A DNA stretch of 38,556 nt from Frankia torreyi (GCF_000948395.1 NZ_JYFN01000050.1:9347-47902), one strand, 5' to 3'; positions 1 to 7,618 are shown, counted from the stretch's first letter. Notes: generated by a model from the letters alone, not told the origin. Translations and numbers: made by a program.

Positions 1-987
1 TTCGACGCCTTCACCGGGCAGAACTTCCGCCGGGGCGGCTTCCTGCACCGCGACGACCGGTACGTGCGGGCCAAGGAGTTCGTCGCCCTCGCCCGCCAGC
101 TGTGGGACTCCTGGGCCGCCGACGCGATCGTCGCCGACGCCGAGCACGGCCGGTTCCTGCGCGACGCGGCGGTCGGGACGTTCCGCCACTCCGGTCGCCA
201 GTTCGACGTGGCCGGTCAGTTCACCGTGCCGCGCAGCCCGCAGGGGCGGCCGGTGATCCTGCAGGCCGGGGTCTCCCCGCAGGGCCGTGACTTCGCCGCC
301 GCCACCGCCGACGCGATCTTCTCGCCCTACCGCGAGCTCGGGCCGGCCCAGGAGTACTACCGCGACATCCAGGCCCGAGTCGTCCGGGCGGGCCGGCCGC
401 CGGGCTCGGTGAAGCTGCTACCCGGCGGGGCGTTCGTCCTCGGCGACACCGCGGCCGACGCCGTCGAGCGGCAGCGGGAGGTCGCCCGCGCCCAGGTCAG
501 CGGGCGGACCGCGCAGATCCTGCTGGAGACCGTCTGGAACCGGGACCTGTCCGGCTACGATCCGGACGGCCCGCTGCCCGACGTCGATCCGGACCCGACC
601 GGCCCGCCGGTGATCCAGGGCCGTGCCCGGATCGCCGAGGACCCGTTCGAGACCGTGCGGACGTGGCGGGCGCTGGCCGAGGCCAACCGGTACTCGCTGC
701 GCGACCTCGCCATCCGCGTGTTCAGCCACACCGAGTTCGTGGGCACGCCGACCCAGATCGCCGACCGGCTCGACCACTTCGTCCAGAACGACGGCTCGGA
801 CGGCTTCATCCTGGGCTCGCACGTGACCCCCGGGGGAATCGACGAGTTCGTCGACAAGGTCGTCCCGTTGTTGCAGGAACGCGGCTCGCTGCGCGCCGAG
901 TACAGCGGGACGACGCTGCGGGACAACTTCGGCCTCCCCCGGGACTCGGCCGCCCCGGACCGGACCCCCCAGGGTGCCCCGACGTGA
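1..987 (+). CDS. FMN-dependent monooxygenase, NtaA/SnaA-like (5' end outside window)
   Basis: The reading frame is open from the first base, so the N-terminus lies upstream; 328 codons are visible. The sequence resembles the luciferase-like flavin monooxygenases of the NtaA/SnaA/DszA group, which oxidise small organic substrates with reduced FMN from a partner reductase in the cytoplasm. Supporting stretches are the PVILQAGVSPQGRDFAA region, the alternating hydrophobic/acidic TIM-barrel strands, and the C-terminal block reading GTPTQIADRLDHF followed by DGFILGSH, which is characteristic of the family. Its stop overlaps the start of the next gene (GTGA), so the two are probably co-translated. 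The substrate cannot be told from sequence. Confidence 0.85.
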   Translation, partial: FDAFTGQNFRRGGFLHRDDRYVRAKEFVALARQLWDSWAADAIVADAEHGRFLRDAAVGTFRHSGRQFDVAGQFTVPRSPQGRPVILQAGVSPQGRDFAAATADAIFSPYRELGPAQEYYRDIQARVVRAGRPPGSVKLLPGGAFVLGDTAADAVERQREVARAQVSGRTAQILLETVWNRDLSGYDPDGPLPDVDPDPTGPPVIQGRARIAEDPFETVRTWRALAEANRYSLRDLAIRVFSHTEFVGTPTQIADRLDHFVQNDGSDGFILGSHVTPGGIDEFVDKVVPLLQERGSLRAEYSGTTLRDNFGLPRDSAAPDRTPQGAPT

Positions 988-1796
988 CCGAACGCCATCC
1001 GCTCGACAACCCGGCGCTCGCCTCGCTGCTGGGACCGCACGCGCACCTCGCCGTGCGGCAGGGGAGCGTGCTGCGCTACCCCGAGGACGTCGCACCGTTC
1101 ATCGCCCTGCCGGACGATCCCGACGCCGGCACCTGGCGGGACGCCGCGACGCTGCTCGGCCCCGGGGCGATCCTGCCCCTCGCCGGCTTCGACGACGTGC
1201 TGCCGACCGGATGGGAGGTGGTCGGACACGGTGCCGGCGTGCAGCTCGTGGACGAGGGTGTCGCCGCGGCGCCCGACGACGAGGCCGTCCGGCTCGAGCC
1301 GGACGACGTCGAGGACATCCTCGCGCTGATCGACCGCGCCCGGCCCGGGCCGTTCCGGTCCCGGACCATCGAGCTCGGCACCTACCTCGGCATCCGGCGC
1401 GGCGGCGTGCTCGTCGCGATGGCCGGGGAACGGCTGCACCCGCCGGGCTGGACGGAGATCAGCGCGGTGTGCACCGAGGAGGCCTACCGCGGGCAGGGAC
1501 TGGCCACCCGGCTCGTGCACGCCGTCGCCGCGATCATCCGGGCCCGGGGGGAGACGCCGTTCCTGCACGCCTCGGCGGACAACACCGGCGCGATCAGGCT
1601 CTACGAACAGCTCGGTTTCCGCCTTCGCCGGCGGGTGACGTTCACCGCCATCCGGGTGCCCGGCGAGCCGGCGGGCGGCGTGCCCGCCCCGAACCCGTTC
1701 GCCGCCGCGGCCACACCCACCGCCGCGGCCGCACCAACACCCGCGCCGCGAAGCGGTTCGGCGACCGAAGCCGCGAGCGGAGGTCCGGTCGGGTGA
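984..1796 (+). CDS. GNAT-family N-acetyltransferase (FR47-like)
   Basis: A 270-residue protein. The GTG start overlaps the upstream stop as GTGA, which fixes the start better than the longer open frame upstream. The C-terminal half carries the GNAT fold: ISAVCTEEAYRGQGLATRLV (the acetyl-CoA-binding Q/RxxGxG/A signature, here RGQGLA) and the later NTGAIRLYEQLGF block that closes the domain. The N-terminal half (about 130 residues) is typical of FR47-like proteins and may set specificity. The last about 50 residues are Ala/Pro/Thr-rich and probably disordered. It likely acetylates an amine of a small molecule or peptide; the operon partner is the flavin monooxygenase. Confidence 0.85.
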   Translation: MTERHPLDNPALASLLGPHAHLAVRQGSVLRYPEDVAPFIALPDDPDAGTWRDAATLLGPGAILPLAGFDDVLPTGWEVVGHGAGVQLVDEGVAAAPDDEAVRLEPDDVEDILALIDRARPGPFRSRTIELGTYLGIRRGGVLVAMAGERLHPPGWTEISAVCTEEAYRGQGLATRLVHAVAAIIRARGETPFLHASADNTGAIRLYEQLGFRLRRRVTFTAIRVPGEPAGGVPAPNPFAAAATPTAAAAPTPAPRSGSATEAASGGPVG

Positions 1797-1876
1797 CCGA
1801 CGTCGTCGCCGAGCAGTCAACGCATGGCCGACCAGATCCAGATCACGGCGGTTCCCGGCGCCGACCAGGCGCACGT

Positions 1877-1916
1877 GATCGCCCACGGGGTAGGACGATC
1901 GCCCATGGGGTAGGAG
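1877..1916 (+). repeat. 20-bp direct repeat, two copies
   Basis: Two adjacent near-identical 20-bp units (gatcgcccaYggggtaggaS) differ at two bases. They lie between the acetyltransferase and the TMEM175-like remnant. A short open frame (1824-1913, 29 codons beginning MADQIQITAVPG) ends inside the second unit and may be the leftover N-terminus of a lost gene. No function is assigned. Confidence 0.6.
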
Positions 1917-1926
1917 GCAGGGAATA

Positions 1927-2151
1927 TCAGTCCGGGGCTCCGAACTCGCGCGCGGCACGGCGGCCGATGCGGCGGTCAGGGACGATCCAGATCAGCGCGA
2001 CGACGGTGTAGCAGCCGGTTGCGATAATGACGCCGACCTTGCCGTGGGTGTCCACGAACTGCGCGGACAGTATTCCGGCGAGATAGAACAGCGGCGAGAT
2101 CCTGCCCTCCACCGTCATGCGCGCAGCCGCACGCCTCACCCCTGTCCCCAT
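1927..2151 (-). pseudogene. TMEM175/DUF1211-like C-terminal remnant
   Basis: A 74-codon frame reads like only the last quarter of a bacterial TMEM175-type (DUF1211) potassium channel: a helix RISPLFYLAGILSAQF, a second helix around GVIIATGCYTVVALIWIV, and the terminal PDRRI motif commonly found at the end of this family. Full proteins have about 200 residues and six helices; the first four helices are absent and nothing upstream (2152-2297) encodes them. It may instead be a small two-helix membrane protein, but truncation is the simpler reading. Assignment is from memory of the family and moderate. Confidence 0.45.
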
Positions 2152-2297
2152 GCCGTCATCAGACCATCCCCCGGCCAGGAGCCGCGGCGTCGCACCGGAG
2201 GTGTATCTACGCCGGTGCGGGAACGCCGCGCCGAGACCGGGATGCCCGCCGCGGCGCGCTCCGCCTCAGTGGCCGGGCCGTCCCCGGCCGTCGTGGA

Positions 2298-3500
2298 TCA
2301 CTGCCCACCGCCGTCTCGGCCTGGCCGCGGGCAGGTAGGCATGGCGTGCAGGTGGTCCCAGTAGTAGGCGGCGGCGGAGGGATGGAGCTGGACGGCACAG
2401 TAGAGCTTGTTGTCCTGGATTTCGGTCTTCAGATCGAGAAAATGCCGGTTGTGCGGGTCGTTCTTCCACAGGGCGGCTTCGAACTCGCTGCGGTCGTCAA
2501 CCAGCAAGCCGGCGACGAAGGTGACCAGGTCACCGTCAGCCTTGGCGTTCGCCAGCACGACGTTCGACGACGCGATCGTGTCCGTCGCGTCGATCCGTGT
2601 GTAGTCGTCACGTCGGAGCGTCCACTTCCGATAGTCTCCGCCGTGCAGAAAGGGATACTTGGCATCCCATTCGGACTGCATTCTCACGAGATAGTCCGTG
2701 CCGAGCGGCAGCAGCGTCAGCGTGGCCCCTTCCGGGTCCTTCAGCGCATCCGCGATGGTCGGCGTCGGTGCTCCTCCCGACCACAGGAGGGCGTCGGCAC
2801 GGTGGCTGCGGACGGCGTCCACCGCGTCGGCCAGCGTACTGTGCGCCATCGTCGGGTTGCAGTCCGGGATCTGGGCCCGGAGCTGGCGAAGGAGAATCGT
2901 GCCGGTGCGTTCCGTCCCCGACTCGACCAGCCCCGTCTCCAGGGTCCGGTTCTGCTGGCAGAGATCACCGAGCGCGGTAACCGGCCGGTCGTCCGGACTG
3001 CCCGGGTTCGGCGCCCGGACGACCACCTGGATGAAGTCCAGCCACAGCGGGCCGATGGTCCGCACCGTGGTCACGGGCCGCCCCTCGAACTGGTAGACGG
3101 CCTCGTGCGCGTCCACCGCCGTGCTCAGGCCACTGATGGACAGCCAGCAGGTGGCGGCCTTCGGGTCGGCCAGCACCCCGACGTTGAAGGCGCTCCCCTG
3201 TGTCGCCACGACGTTCACGACCGACCCGGGAAACCGCTGCGTAATGTTTCTGCTGATGACATCCGCATACTCGTCATAAGGCGTGGTCGTCGAATCATGC
3301 GCGGCGCCGCCCTGCCCGGCGAAAATGTCGATGACCGGGCACCTGCCGAGCACTCGCGGAGCGGCCGGCCGCGTTCGCGCACCGAGGACGGCGGCCAGCA
3401 TGCCCACGACGACAACCGCTACGCCAATGGCCAGGTAAACACCGCGTTCACCCCGCGAGAATGACCCCGCACTGGACACAGAGCAACAGCCCCCCACCAT
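2298..3500 (-). CDS. Membrane-anchored TAXI-family solute-binding-like protein
   Basis: A 400-residue protein with one strong N-terminal transmembrane helix (about residues 21-41), followed by an extracytoplasmic domain resembling TAXI/NMT1 substrate-binding proteins of TRAP transporters. Family-like features are the early strand/helix alternation around residues 50-130 and the block LADAVDAVRSHRADALLWSG with a following APTPTIADAL, equivalent to the 'dG.iDA.f...G.p.p.i..l' stretch. No TRAP permease genes are nearby, so it may act as a ligand sensor rather than a transporter component. It starts 31 bp after the TIR gene on the same strand, so the two are probably one operon. The start is uncertain because no good ribosome-binding site is visible. 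Confidence 0.65.
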   Translation of the reverse strand: MVGGCCSVSSAGSFSRGERGVYLAIGVAVVVVGMLAAVLGARTRPAAPRVLGRCPVIDIFAGQGGAAHDSTTTPYDEYADVISRNITQRFPGSVVNVVATQGSAFNVGVLADPKAATCWLSISGLSTAVDAHEAVYQFEGRPVTTVRTIGPLWLDFIQVVVRAPNPGSPDDRPVTALGDLCQQNRTLETGLVESGTERTGTILLRQLRAQIPDCNPTMAHSTLADAVDAVRSHRADALLWSGGAPTPTIADALKDPEGATLTLLPLGTDYLVRMQSEWDAKYPFLHGGDYRKWTLRRDDYTRIDATDTIASSNVVLANAKADGDLVTFVAGLLVDDRSEFEAALWKNDPHNRHFLDLKTEIQDNKLYCAVQLHPSAAAYYWDHLHAMPTCPRPGRDGGGQ

Positions 3501-3531
3501 GCTCCACGCCGTCCGGATAGACGGCAGGCGG

Positions 3532-4752
3532 CTATGTTACCCGTCCCGGTTCGTCGCCTTCGGAAGCGGCCGTGGAATATCCCGGCGGCGGGCATTCCTG
3601 CTGACGCCACGCGAGCGCGTACACCAGCATTCCGGCGATCCCGGCCTGCAGAGCCACCGCGCCCGCCGAATGGTCCGCCGAGACGAAGGTCGCGACCTCG
3701 GCCCCGCAGGCCGCCCCGAGCAGGGCCAGCACGACGGTCCGGGCCAGCTCACCCGCGGTCGGCCGCCACCTGGTCGCGAGCAGACAGCGGATCACGGCGG
3801 TACTCGCAACGCCCACCGCGACGACGCCCAAGGCGACCCCGGCGAGACCACCGCCCCCCGAGGACTGCCACGCGATGCCGCCGGCCTCGAGGCCCAGCCC
3901 GGCCAGGACGGCGACGCCCAGGGCGACCGGCCGCGCGGATGCGGAGAACCCGGGCATAGGAAGCCCGGGCGTTCGGCGCCGATCCCGCGGGCGGCCCCGA
4001 TCCCGCGGGCGGCCCCGATCCCGCGGGCGGCCCCGATCCCGCGGGCGGCCCCGATCCCGCGGGCGGCGCCGATCCCGCGGGCGGCGCCGATCCTGCGAAG
4101 CCTCGGGTGGTCGCGCCGGTTCACCCTGCTGACCGTCCGGGCGGGCGATCGGCGCCGGTGGGCGCGCGCTGGGCAGGGGCGGTGGTTGGGACGGTCGAGG
4201 CACCCTGCGGACCGGGGACGGCGGTGGCTGCGCCGCCACCGCGCTGCCGTCGGCGGCCGGCTCCCGGCGTCGGGTCGGGTAGTCGGGGGCGGTCCGCGGC
4301 CGGTTCTGGCCCGCCAGCGCGGCCCTGACCTGCGTGACCAGCTCCACCCGGGCGGCGCCAGCCGCCAGCCCGAACAGGTCGATGAAGACGACGGACCCCA
4401 GCGGGTCGGGAGGCCGGCAGTCGGCGACCCGGATCGGAATGAGCTTCCGGTCGGTGCCCGCGAGATCGGCTCCCCACGCGGCCCGCCAGTCCGTGCCGCC
4501 CTGACCCGAACGCAGGTAGGCGCTGGAAACAATGGCTATCGTCCGGGCGGAGCCGACGATACCGTTCTCGAAGAACGCCTGCCGGTTCATGCCTGGGACG
4601 AGATACCAGTCCTCCAGGAGCACCCGGTAGCCGGCCTCCTCCAAGTGCCAACCGACCCAGATGGCCCACTCCCTGTCCACCGGGGCACGGGAGATGAAGA
4701 AATCCCACCGGGGGCCGGTGACCTCATCCGCGTTCTCCGCGGCATCGAGCAT
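3532..4752 (-). CDS. TIR-domain protein with four C-terminal membrane helices
   Basis: A 406-residue protein if it starts at the ATG at 4752, directly before the TIR domain; the frame stays open upstream only through flavodoxin-like debris. Residues about 15-145 form a TIR domain (WDFFISRAPVDREWAIWV, then AIVSSAYLRS, then IPIRVADCRPP and FIDLFGL). Bacterial TIR domains are usually NADases or signalling modules. Where related actinobacterial TIRs have the glutamate of 'EWRAA', this protein has Asp88 (DWRAA). A Pro-rich linker then an (RPRDRG)n basic repeat lead to four predicted membrane helices and a short cytoplasmic tail. Its operon partner is the TAXI-like binding protein, which suggests ligand-triggered signalling across the membrane (inference). 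Confidence 0.75.
   Translation of the reverse strand: MLDAAENADEVTGPRWDFFISRAPVDREWAIWVGWHLEEAGYRVLLEDWYLVPGMNRQAFFENGIVGSARTIAIVSSAYLRSGQGGTDWRAAWGADLAGTDRKLIPIRVADCRPPDPLGSVVFIDLFGLAAGAARVELVTQVRAALAGQNRPRTAPDYPTRRREPAADGSAVAAQPPPSPVRRVPRPSQPPPLPSARPPAPIARPDGQQGEPARPPEASQDRRRPRDRRRPRDRGRPRDRGRPRDRGRPRDRGRPRDRRRTPGLPMPGFSASARPVALGVAVLAGLGLEAGGIAWQSSGGGGLAGVALGVVAVGVASTAVIRCLLATRWRPTAGELARTVVLALLGAACGAEVATFVSADHSAGAVALQAGIAGMLVYALAWRQQECPPPGYSTAASEGDEPGRVT
3981..4088 (-). repeat. 18-bp coding minisatellite, six copies
   Basis: Six contiguous 18-bp units (gatcccgcgggcggcSCC) plus a partial seventh to about 4096. They are in frame and encode a hexapeptide of Arg, Pro and Asp in the linker between the TIR domain and the membrane helices. 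The last two units differ from the others by one base. The number of copies could vary between strains and would change linker length without a frameshift. Confidence 0.9.
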
Positions 4753-4919
4753 GAACCGATCATCGCACGGAGCCGCCGCCGGTCGGAAAGCCCTCGACGT
4801 CGCCACCGACCACGCGCACCTTGCAGGGCAGCCCCGAGCACCGCACCCGCCGAGGGCAGGCCGACCTACTCCGGGATGCAGGCTCGCGGCGGTAGAGGCG
4901 CCCCCCTCCCTGTCAGACT

Positions 4920-5160
4920 CGTGTGAGACACCCCAGCGGGCTTCCCGGTCCTTCGCGTCCGGCGTGCCGATCACCGTCACCGGCTCACGCAGACGCTTCC
5001 ACTTCAGGCCGGTCGTGATCGCCTCAACCCCGCGGATTGCGCCGGTCGTGTCGGAGTTGCCGTGAACGTAGAGGGCCTATGGGCGACCAATGGTCGCTTC
5101 AATCACGGGATAGTAGATCTGGTCGCACAACTTGCGGAAAGTTGCATACGTTGCGCAACC
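4920..5160 (-). pseudogene. Flavodoxin-like C-terminal fragment, copy 1
   Basis: Translation on the minus strand gives ATFRKLCDQIYYPVIEATIG, a stop, then ALYVHGNSDTTG, GVEAITTGLKWKRLRE and a decayed tail. This matches the C-terminal half of the complete flavodoxin-like gene at 15956-16408. The N-terminal half is missing; homology begins about ten codons before DQIYYP, at a tacgtg sequence shared with other copies. A TAG interrupts the P-Y-A-L motif. After that stop the frame runs open into the TIR gene. Confidence 0.85.
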
Positions 5161-5189
5161 ACGCTACGTGTGCACGGATCGGGCCGCCA

Positions 5190-5270
5190 TGGCAGGGCGG
5201 GCCAGGAGACGGCCGGCGCGGCCCTGCCAGCTCGACACCCAGACGTCGAGGATTTGCTAAACTTTTCGCT
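5190..5270 (+). promoter_or_regulatory. Putative promoter/operator of the HigBA-like module
   Basis: Nine-base inverted arms TGGCAGGGC (5190-5198) and GCCCTGCCA (5221-5229) flank a 22-nt loop and could be an operator or a hairpin. A TAAACT hexamer at 5258-5263 fits an actinobacterial -10 element and sits so close to the GTG at 5271 that the transcript would be leaderless or nearly so. The stretch gaggatttgctaaac is conserved in a second, broken copy near 15925, which supports functional importance in the past. The promoter assignment is inference. Confidence 0.4.
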
Positions 5271-5642
5271 GTGGACGAGTGGGAGGTCCGCGTCACCGAC
5301 GAGTTTCTGGCCTGGGTCGACGGGCTCGATCCGAGATCGAAGGCGCTCGTGGTCGACGCGATAGACCGGCTGGCCGACGCCGGGCCAGGCCTGGGGCGGC
5401 CACTGGTCGACCGCCTGGTCGGCTCGGAGATCCACAACCTCAAGGAACTCAGGCCAGGTTCCGCGGGTTCCTCGGAGATCCGCGTCCTGTTCGTCTTCGA
5501 TCCCTGGCGCTGCGCGATTCTGCTGGTGGGGGGCGACAAGTCGGGCGACTGGTCCGGCTGGTACCGCACAGCGATCCCACGGGCGGAGACGCTGTACGTC
5601 GAGTACGTGAAGGAACGGGAAGCCGAGGAAGGCAGCTCATGA
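5271..5642 (+). CDS. RelE/HigB-like toxin (phage Gp49/DUF891 type)
   Basis: A 123-residue protein of the size and pattern of HigB-like mRNA interferases: an N-terminal helix region (DEFLAWVDGLDPRSKALVVD), then strands KELRPGSAGSSEIRVLFVFD and RCAILLVGGDKSGDWSGWY, the usual 'elR....g.yRilF.f......vllhgf.Kk' profile with some residue changes. Such toxins cleave mRNA on the ribosome. The GTG start at 5271 is preferred over the longer frame because it follows a promoter-like site and begins the conserved fold. Its last codons overlap the antitoxin start (ATGA). The toxin-first order is typical of HigBA. Confidence 0.8.
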   Translation: MDEWEVRVTDEFLAWVDGLDPRSKALVVDAIDRLADAGPGLGRPLVDRLVGSEIHNLKELRPGSAGSSEIRVLFVFDPWRCAILLVGGDKSGDWSGWYRTAIPRAETLYVEYVKEREAEEGSS

Positions 5643-5974
5643 CCAGATTTCCCCGGTGGAACGACGTCCGCGCCGGCCTGGTCGCCGACGCCGGCGGCGA
5701 GGAGGCCCTGGCCGAGGCCCACAGGCGCAACCAGGCCTACATCGACGGCCACCGGCTCGCCGATCGCCGCAGACTCCTCGGCCTGACGCAGACCGATGTC
5801 GCCGAACACATGGGCGTCAGCAAGAGTCGGGTCTCCCAGATCGAACGCGGCGAAGTCTCCACCGTGGACGTCATCGCCCGCTACGTCCGAGCCCTCGGCG
5901 GCCAGCTCCAGATCACCGCCGTCTTCGGCGACGACCTGTACATCCTGCGCGGCACCGACACGCCTGCCGCGTGA
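5639..5974 (+). CDS. XRE-family HTH antitoxin (HigA-like)
   Basis: A 111-residue protein starting at an ATG that overlaps the toxin stop by four bases. Residues about 40-95 are a lambda-repressor-like helix-turn-helix: LADRRRLLGLTQTDVAEHMG then VSKSRVSQIERGEVSTVDVI. The C-terminal part (LGGQLQITAVFGDDLYIL) is the short strand region common in HigA-type antitoxins. It should neutralise the upstream toxin and repress the shared promoter. Translational coupling and gene order support the pair. Confidence 0.88.
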   Translation: MTRFPRWNDVRAGLVADAGGEEALAEAHRRNQAYIDGHRLADRRRLLGLTQTDVAEHMGVSKSRVSQIERGEVSTVDVIARYVRALGGQLQITAVFGDDLYILRGTDTPAA

Positions 5975-6574
5975 CGAGGCAGTTCCCGCCGCTGGGTGCT
6001 CGATCTCCGCGAGATCGACCTTGGTGGCCGTCGAGGTACCGAGGGGCGGAACGGCAGTCGAGGTACCGAGGGGCGGAACGCGCGAGACGGGCGCCCCCGG
6101 CCCGGCAGGCCCGCGTCCCTGGGCCGAGGCCCGCCCGCGACACTCGCACCGACTCGCCCGCGGTCCCGCGATGCTCGCCCAGCGGCCAGCGCACAGAGCA
6201 TCCGCCCCCACTGCCGCGTCGACAGCGCCGGGTCAACCACCTCCTGGATCACCGTCCTCACGCGTCGCCCACCACGGCGTCGACGTGCGCCTGCAGGTGC
6301 GTGAAGAAATCGACGATCGCGCCGGCAACACCGCCGCGCGATCATCTCGACACGGTCCTGGCGGCGCTCAATCTCTCCGCGATGCCCTGGGCACAGGGCG
6401 ATCATGAGGCAGCCTGCGGCCTGGCCGCCGCCCACATAGCCTGGCGTTCCAAGCGGATGACCTGCGCGACACACTGGGCGCGCAGTACTCGCCGCCGAGG
6501 CATCCGGGCACTCCCGTTCGTCGGCCTGATCGAGATCGCCGGCCAGTTCCGGCCCGCCCAGATACTTTCGCGAC
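5975..6574. other. 600-bp stretch without a supported gene
   Basis: Between the antitoxin stop and flavodoxin-like copy 2. Open frames exist in several phases but none shows a recognisable domain, ribosome-binding site or coding bias; they look like chance frames of GC-rich DNA. It holds the 27-bp direct repeat at 6030-6080. The part from about 6340 to 6530 could be decayed coding sequence, but I cannot name a family. Confidence 0.5.
6030..6080. repeat. 27-bp-period direct repeat, two copies
   Basis: The 24-base string gtcgaggtaccgaggggcgg+aacg occurs at 6030-6053 and exactly again at 6057-6080, separated by three bases. It lies just downstream of the HigBA-like pair. Perfect identity suggests a recent duplication. 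Confidence 0.85.
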
Positions 6575-6835
6575 CGTCGCCCCGAGCTCCCAGCAGGCCT
6601 CTCGGTCGGCGGCTGACAGGTCACCAGGGACGGTAAACGGGTCGCGCAGACGTTTCCATTTCAGACCCGTCGTGATGGTCTCGACTCCGCGGACCGCGCC
6701 GGTCGTATCGCTGTTGCCGTGGACGTACAGCGCATACGGCCGGCCAACGGTCGCGTCGAGACACGGATAGTAGATCTGGTCGCAGAACTTGCAGAAAGTC
6801 GCGTCCGTCGCGCGATCACACTACGTGGTTCTCGG
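6575..6835 (-). pseudogene. Flavodoxin-like C-terminal fragment, copy 2
   Basis: The minus strand reads ATFCKFCDQIYYPCLDATVG, then RPYALYVHGNSDTTGAVRG, GVETITTGLKWKRLRDP and the C-terminal block EACWELGATVA, an intact reading frame for about 80 codons. It is the closest of the fragments to the complete gene at 15956-16408. A TAG precedes it about 18 codons before DQIYYP, there is no start, and the N-terminal FMN-loop half is absent. It lies immediately downstream of the VapC-type toxin. Confidence 0.85.
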
Positions 6836-6935
6836 AACGCTGTGGTCCGCGGCCTCAAGAACCGCGGGGCGTCCTGACGCCACACTTCCCGGCCGGCCTC
6901 CGGCAGGCAGGACGAGAGAAATCCGCCCGTACCTG

Positions 6936-7337
6936 CTACCGCGTGACGATGACCGTCGCGCGGTGTCCGGCAGCGTTCTTGAGCTTGGTGTCGCCTGTGA
7001 GCAGATTGCAGCCGAGTGCTTCGGCGAGCGCGATGTAGGCGGCGTCGTAAGCACCGAGGTTGTGCCGCAGCTCCCACATCCGGGGGTGGTAGGGCCAGAC
7101 CGGATGACGGGTAATCCGCAGGCGCGCGTAGTCAGCCAACATCTGCTCGCCACGATGAGCAGTGATCTTCTTTCCGGCGGCAAGCCGACGGACTGTTGAC
7201 GCGACCTCGACGTCGAGATGGTGCGGGGCGTGCAGTGTCCGCGGGGCGGACAGGCGCTGCCGGAGCACCTCGTCGCCATCGCGGACCGACAGCACATCGA
7301 TGACGAGCGAGCAGTCGACCACGTACGTGAGGGTCAA
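6936..7337 (-). CDS. vapC: PIN-domain toxin (VapC/FitB-type ribonuclease)
   Basis: A 133-residue PIN-domain protein. The acidic metal-binding residues expected of VapC are visible: Asp8 (VVDCS), Glu44 (LDVEVAS), Asp98 (GAYDAAYIALAEAL) and Asp116 (LLTGDTKL). PIN toxins cleave RNA, often tRNA or rRNA, using Mg2+. The start chosen is the TTG at 7337, whose TTGA overlaps the antitoxin stop and puts Asp8 in the right place; the longer upstream frame overlaps the antitoxin and is not protein-like. It is the second gene of a two-gene operon. Confidence 0.88.
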   Translation of the reverse strand: MTLTYVVDCSLVIDVLSVRDGDEVLRQRLSAPRTLHAPHHLDVEVASTVRRLAAGKKITAHRGEQMLADYARLRITRHPVWPYHPRMWELRHNLGAYDAAYIALAEALGCNLLTGDTKLKNAAGHRATVIVTR

Positions 7338-7579
7338 CGCCGCCCCTCGTCGCGCGCCGCGAGGATGTCGTCCATGGTGAGCCCCACAGGTTCCCTGTCG
7401 CGGACCATGCGGGCGATGACCTCGGCGTTGGTCTCCGTGGCCGCATCGGCATCCATCAGGTCCCGCAGGTACCCGGACAGCGACTGACCGAGCGATCTGG
7501 CCCGCTCGCGGAGGACCGCGAGCGTCGTCGGATCGACATCGCGCACCTGGATGATGCCCCCGTCGGCAGACTCGCTCAT
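7334..7579 (-). CDS. Ribbon-helix-helix antitoxin (FitA/VapB-type)
   Basis: An 81-residue protein. The N-terminal strand-helix-helix (IIQVRDVDPTTLAVLRERAR, then SLGQSLSGYLRDLM) matches FitA-like Arc/MetJ-fold antitoxins, whose dimer binds an inverted repeat in the operon promoter. The C-terminal segment (residues about 50-81) would wrap the PIN toxin. The ATG at 7579 lies 17 bp from a perfect inverted repeat (7596-7618). Its stop overlaps the toxin start. Confidence 0.85.
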   Translation of the reverse strand: MSESADGGIIQVRDVDPTTLAVLRERARSLGQSLSGYLRDLMDADAATETNAEVIARMVRDREPVGLTMDDILAARDEGRR

Positions 7580-7595
7580 CTGTCCACGCTACCAT

Positions 7596-7618
7596 GATTC
7601 ATGCATCACGCATGAATC
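7596..7618 (-). promoter_or_regulatory. Operator-like perfect inverted repeat upstream of vapB-type gene
   Basis: GATTCATGC (7596-7604), five-base spacer, GCATGAATC (7610-7618): nine-base arms without mismatch, AT-richer than the surroundings. The position just upstream of a ribbon-helix-helix antitoxin matches the autoregulatory operator known for FitAB-type modules. That it binds this antitoxin is inference. Confidence 0.75.

Noticed and set aside
1824-1913. Small gene of 29 codons beginning MADQIQITAVPG
   Set aside because: It looks protein-like at first but ends in a tandem repeat, has no ribosome-binding site and resembles nothing I know; mentioned only as a possible remnant.
3981-4096. 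Possible CRISPR array
   Set aside because: Repeat units are contiguous with no spacers, in frame, and encode a linker.
4753-4980. N-terminal extension of the TIR protein to 482 residues
   Set aside because: The added residues read through flavodoxin-like debris and Cys/Arg-rich sequence; the ATG at 4752 sits directly before the TIR fold.
5975-6574. Candidate genes between the HigBA-like pair and flavodoxin copy 2
   Set aside because: Frames on both strands are long only because of GC content; no start signal or domain supports them.
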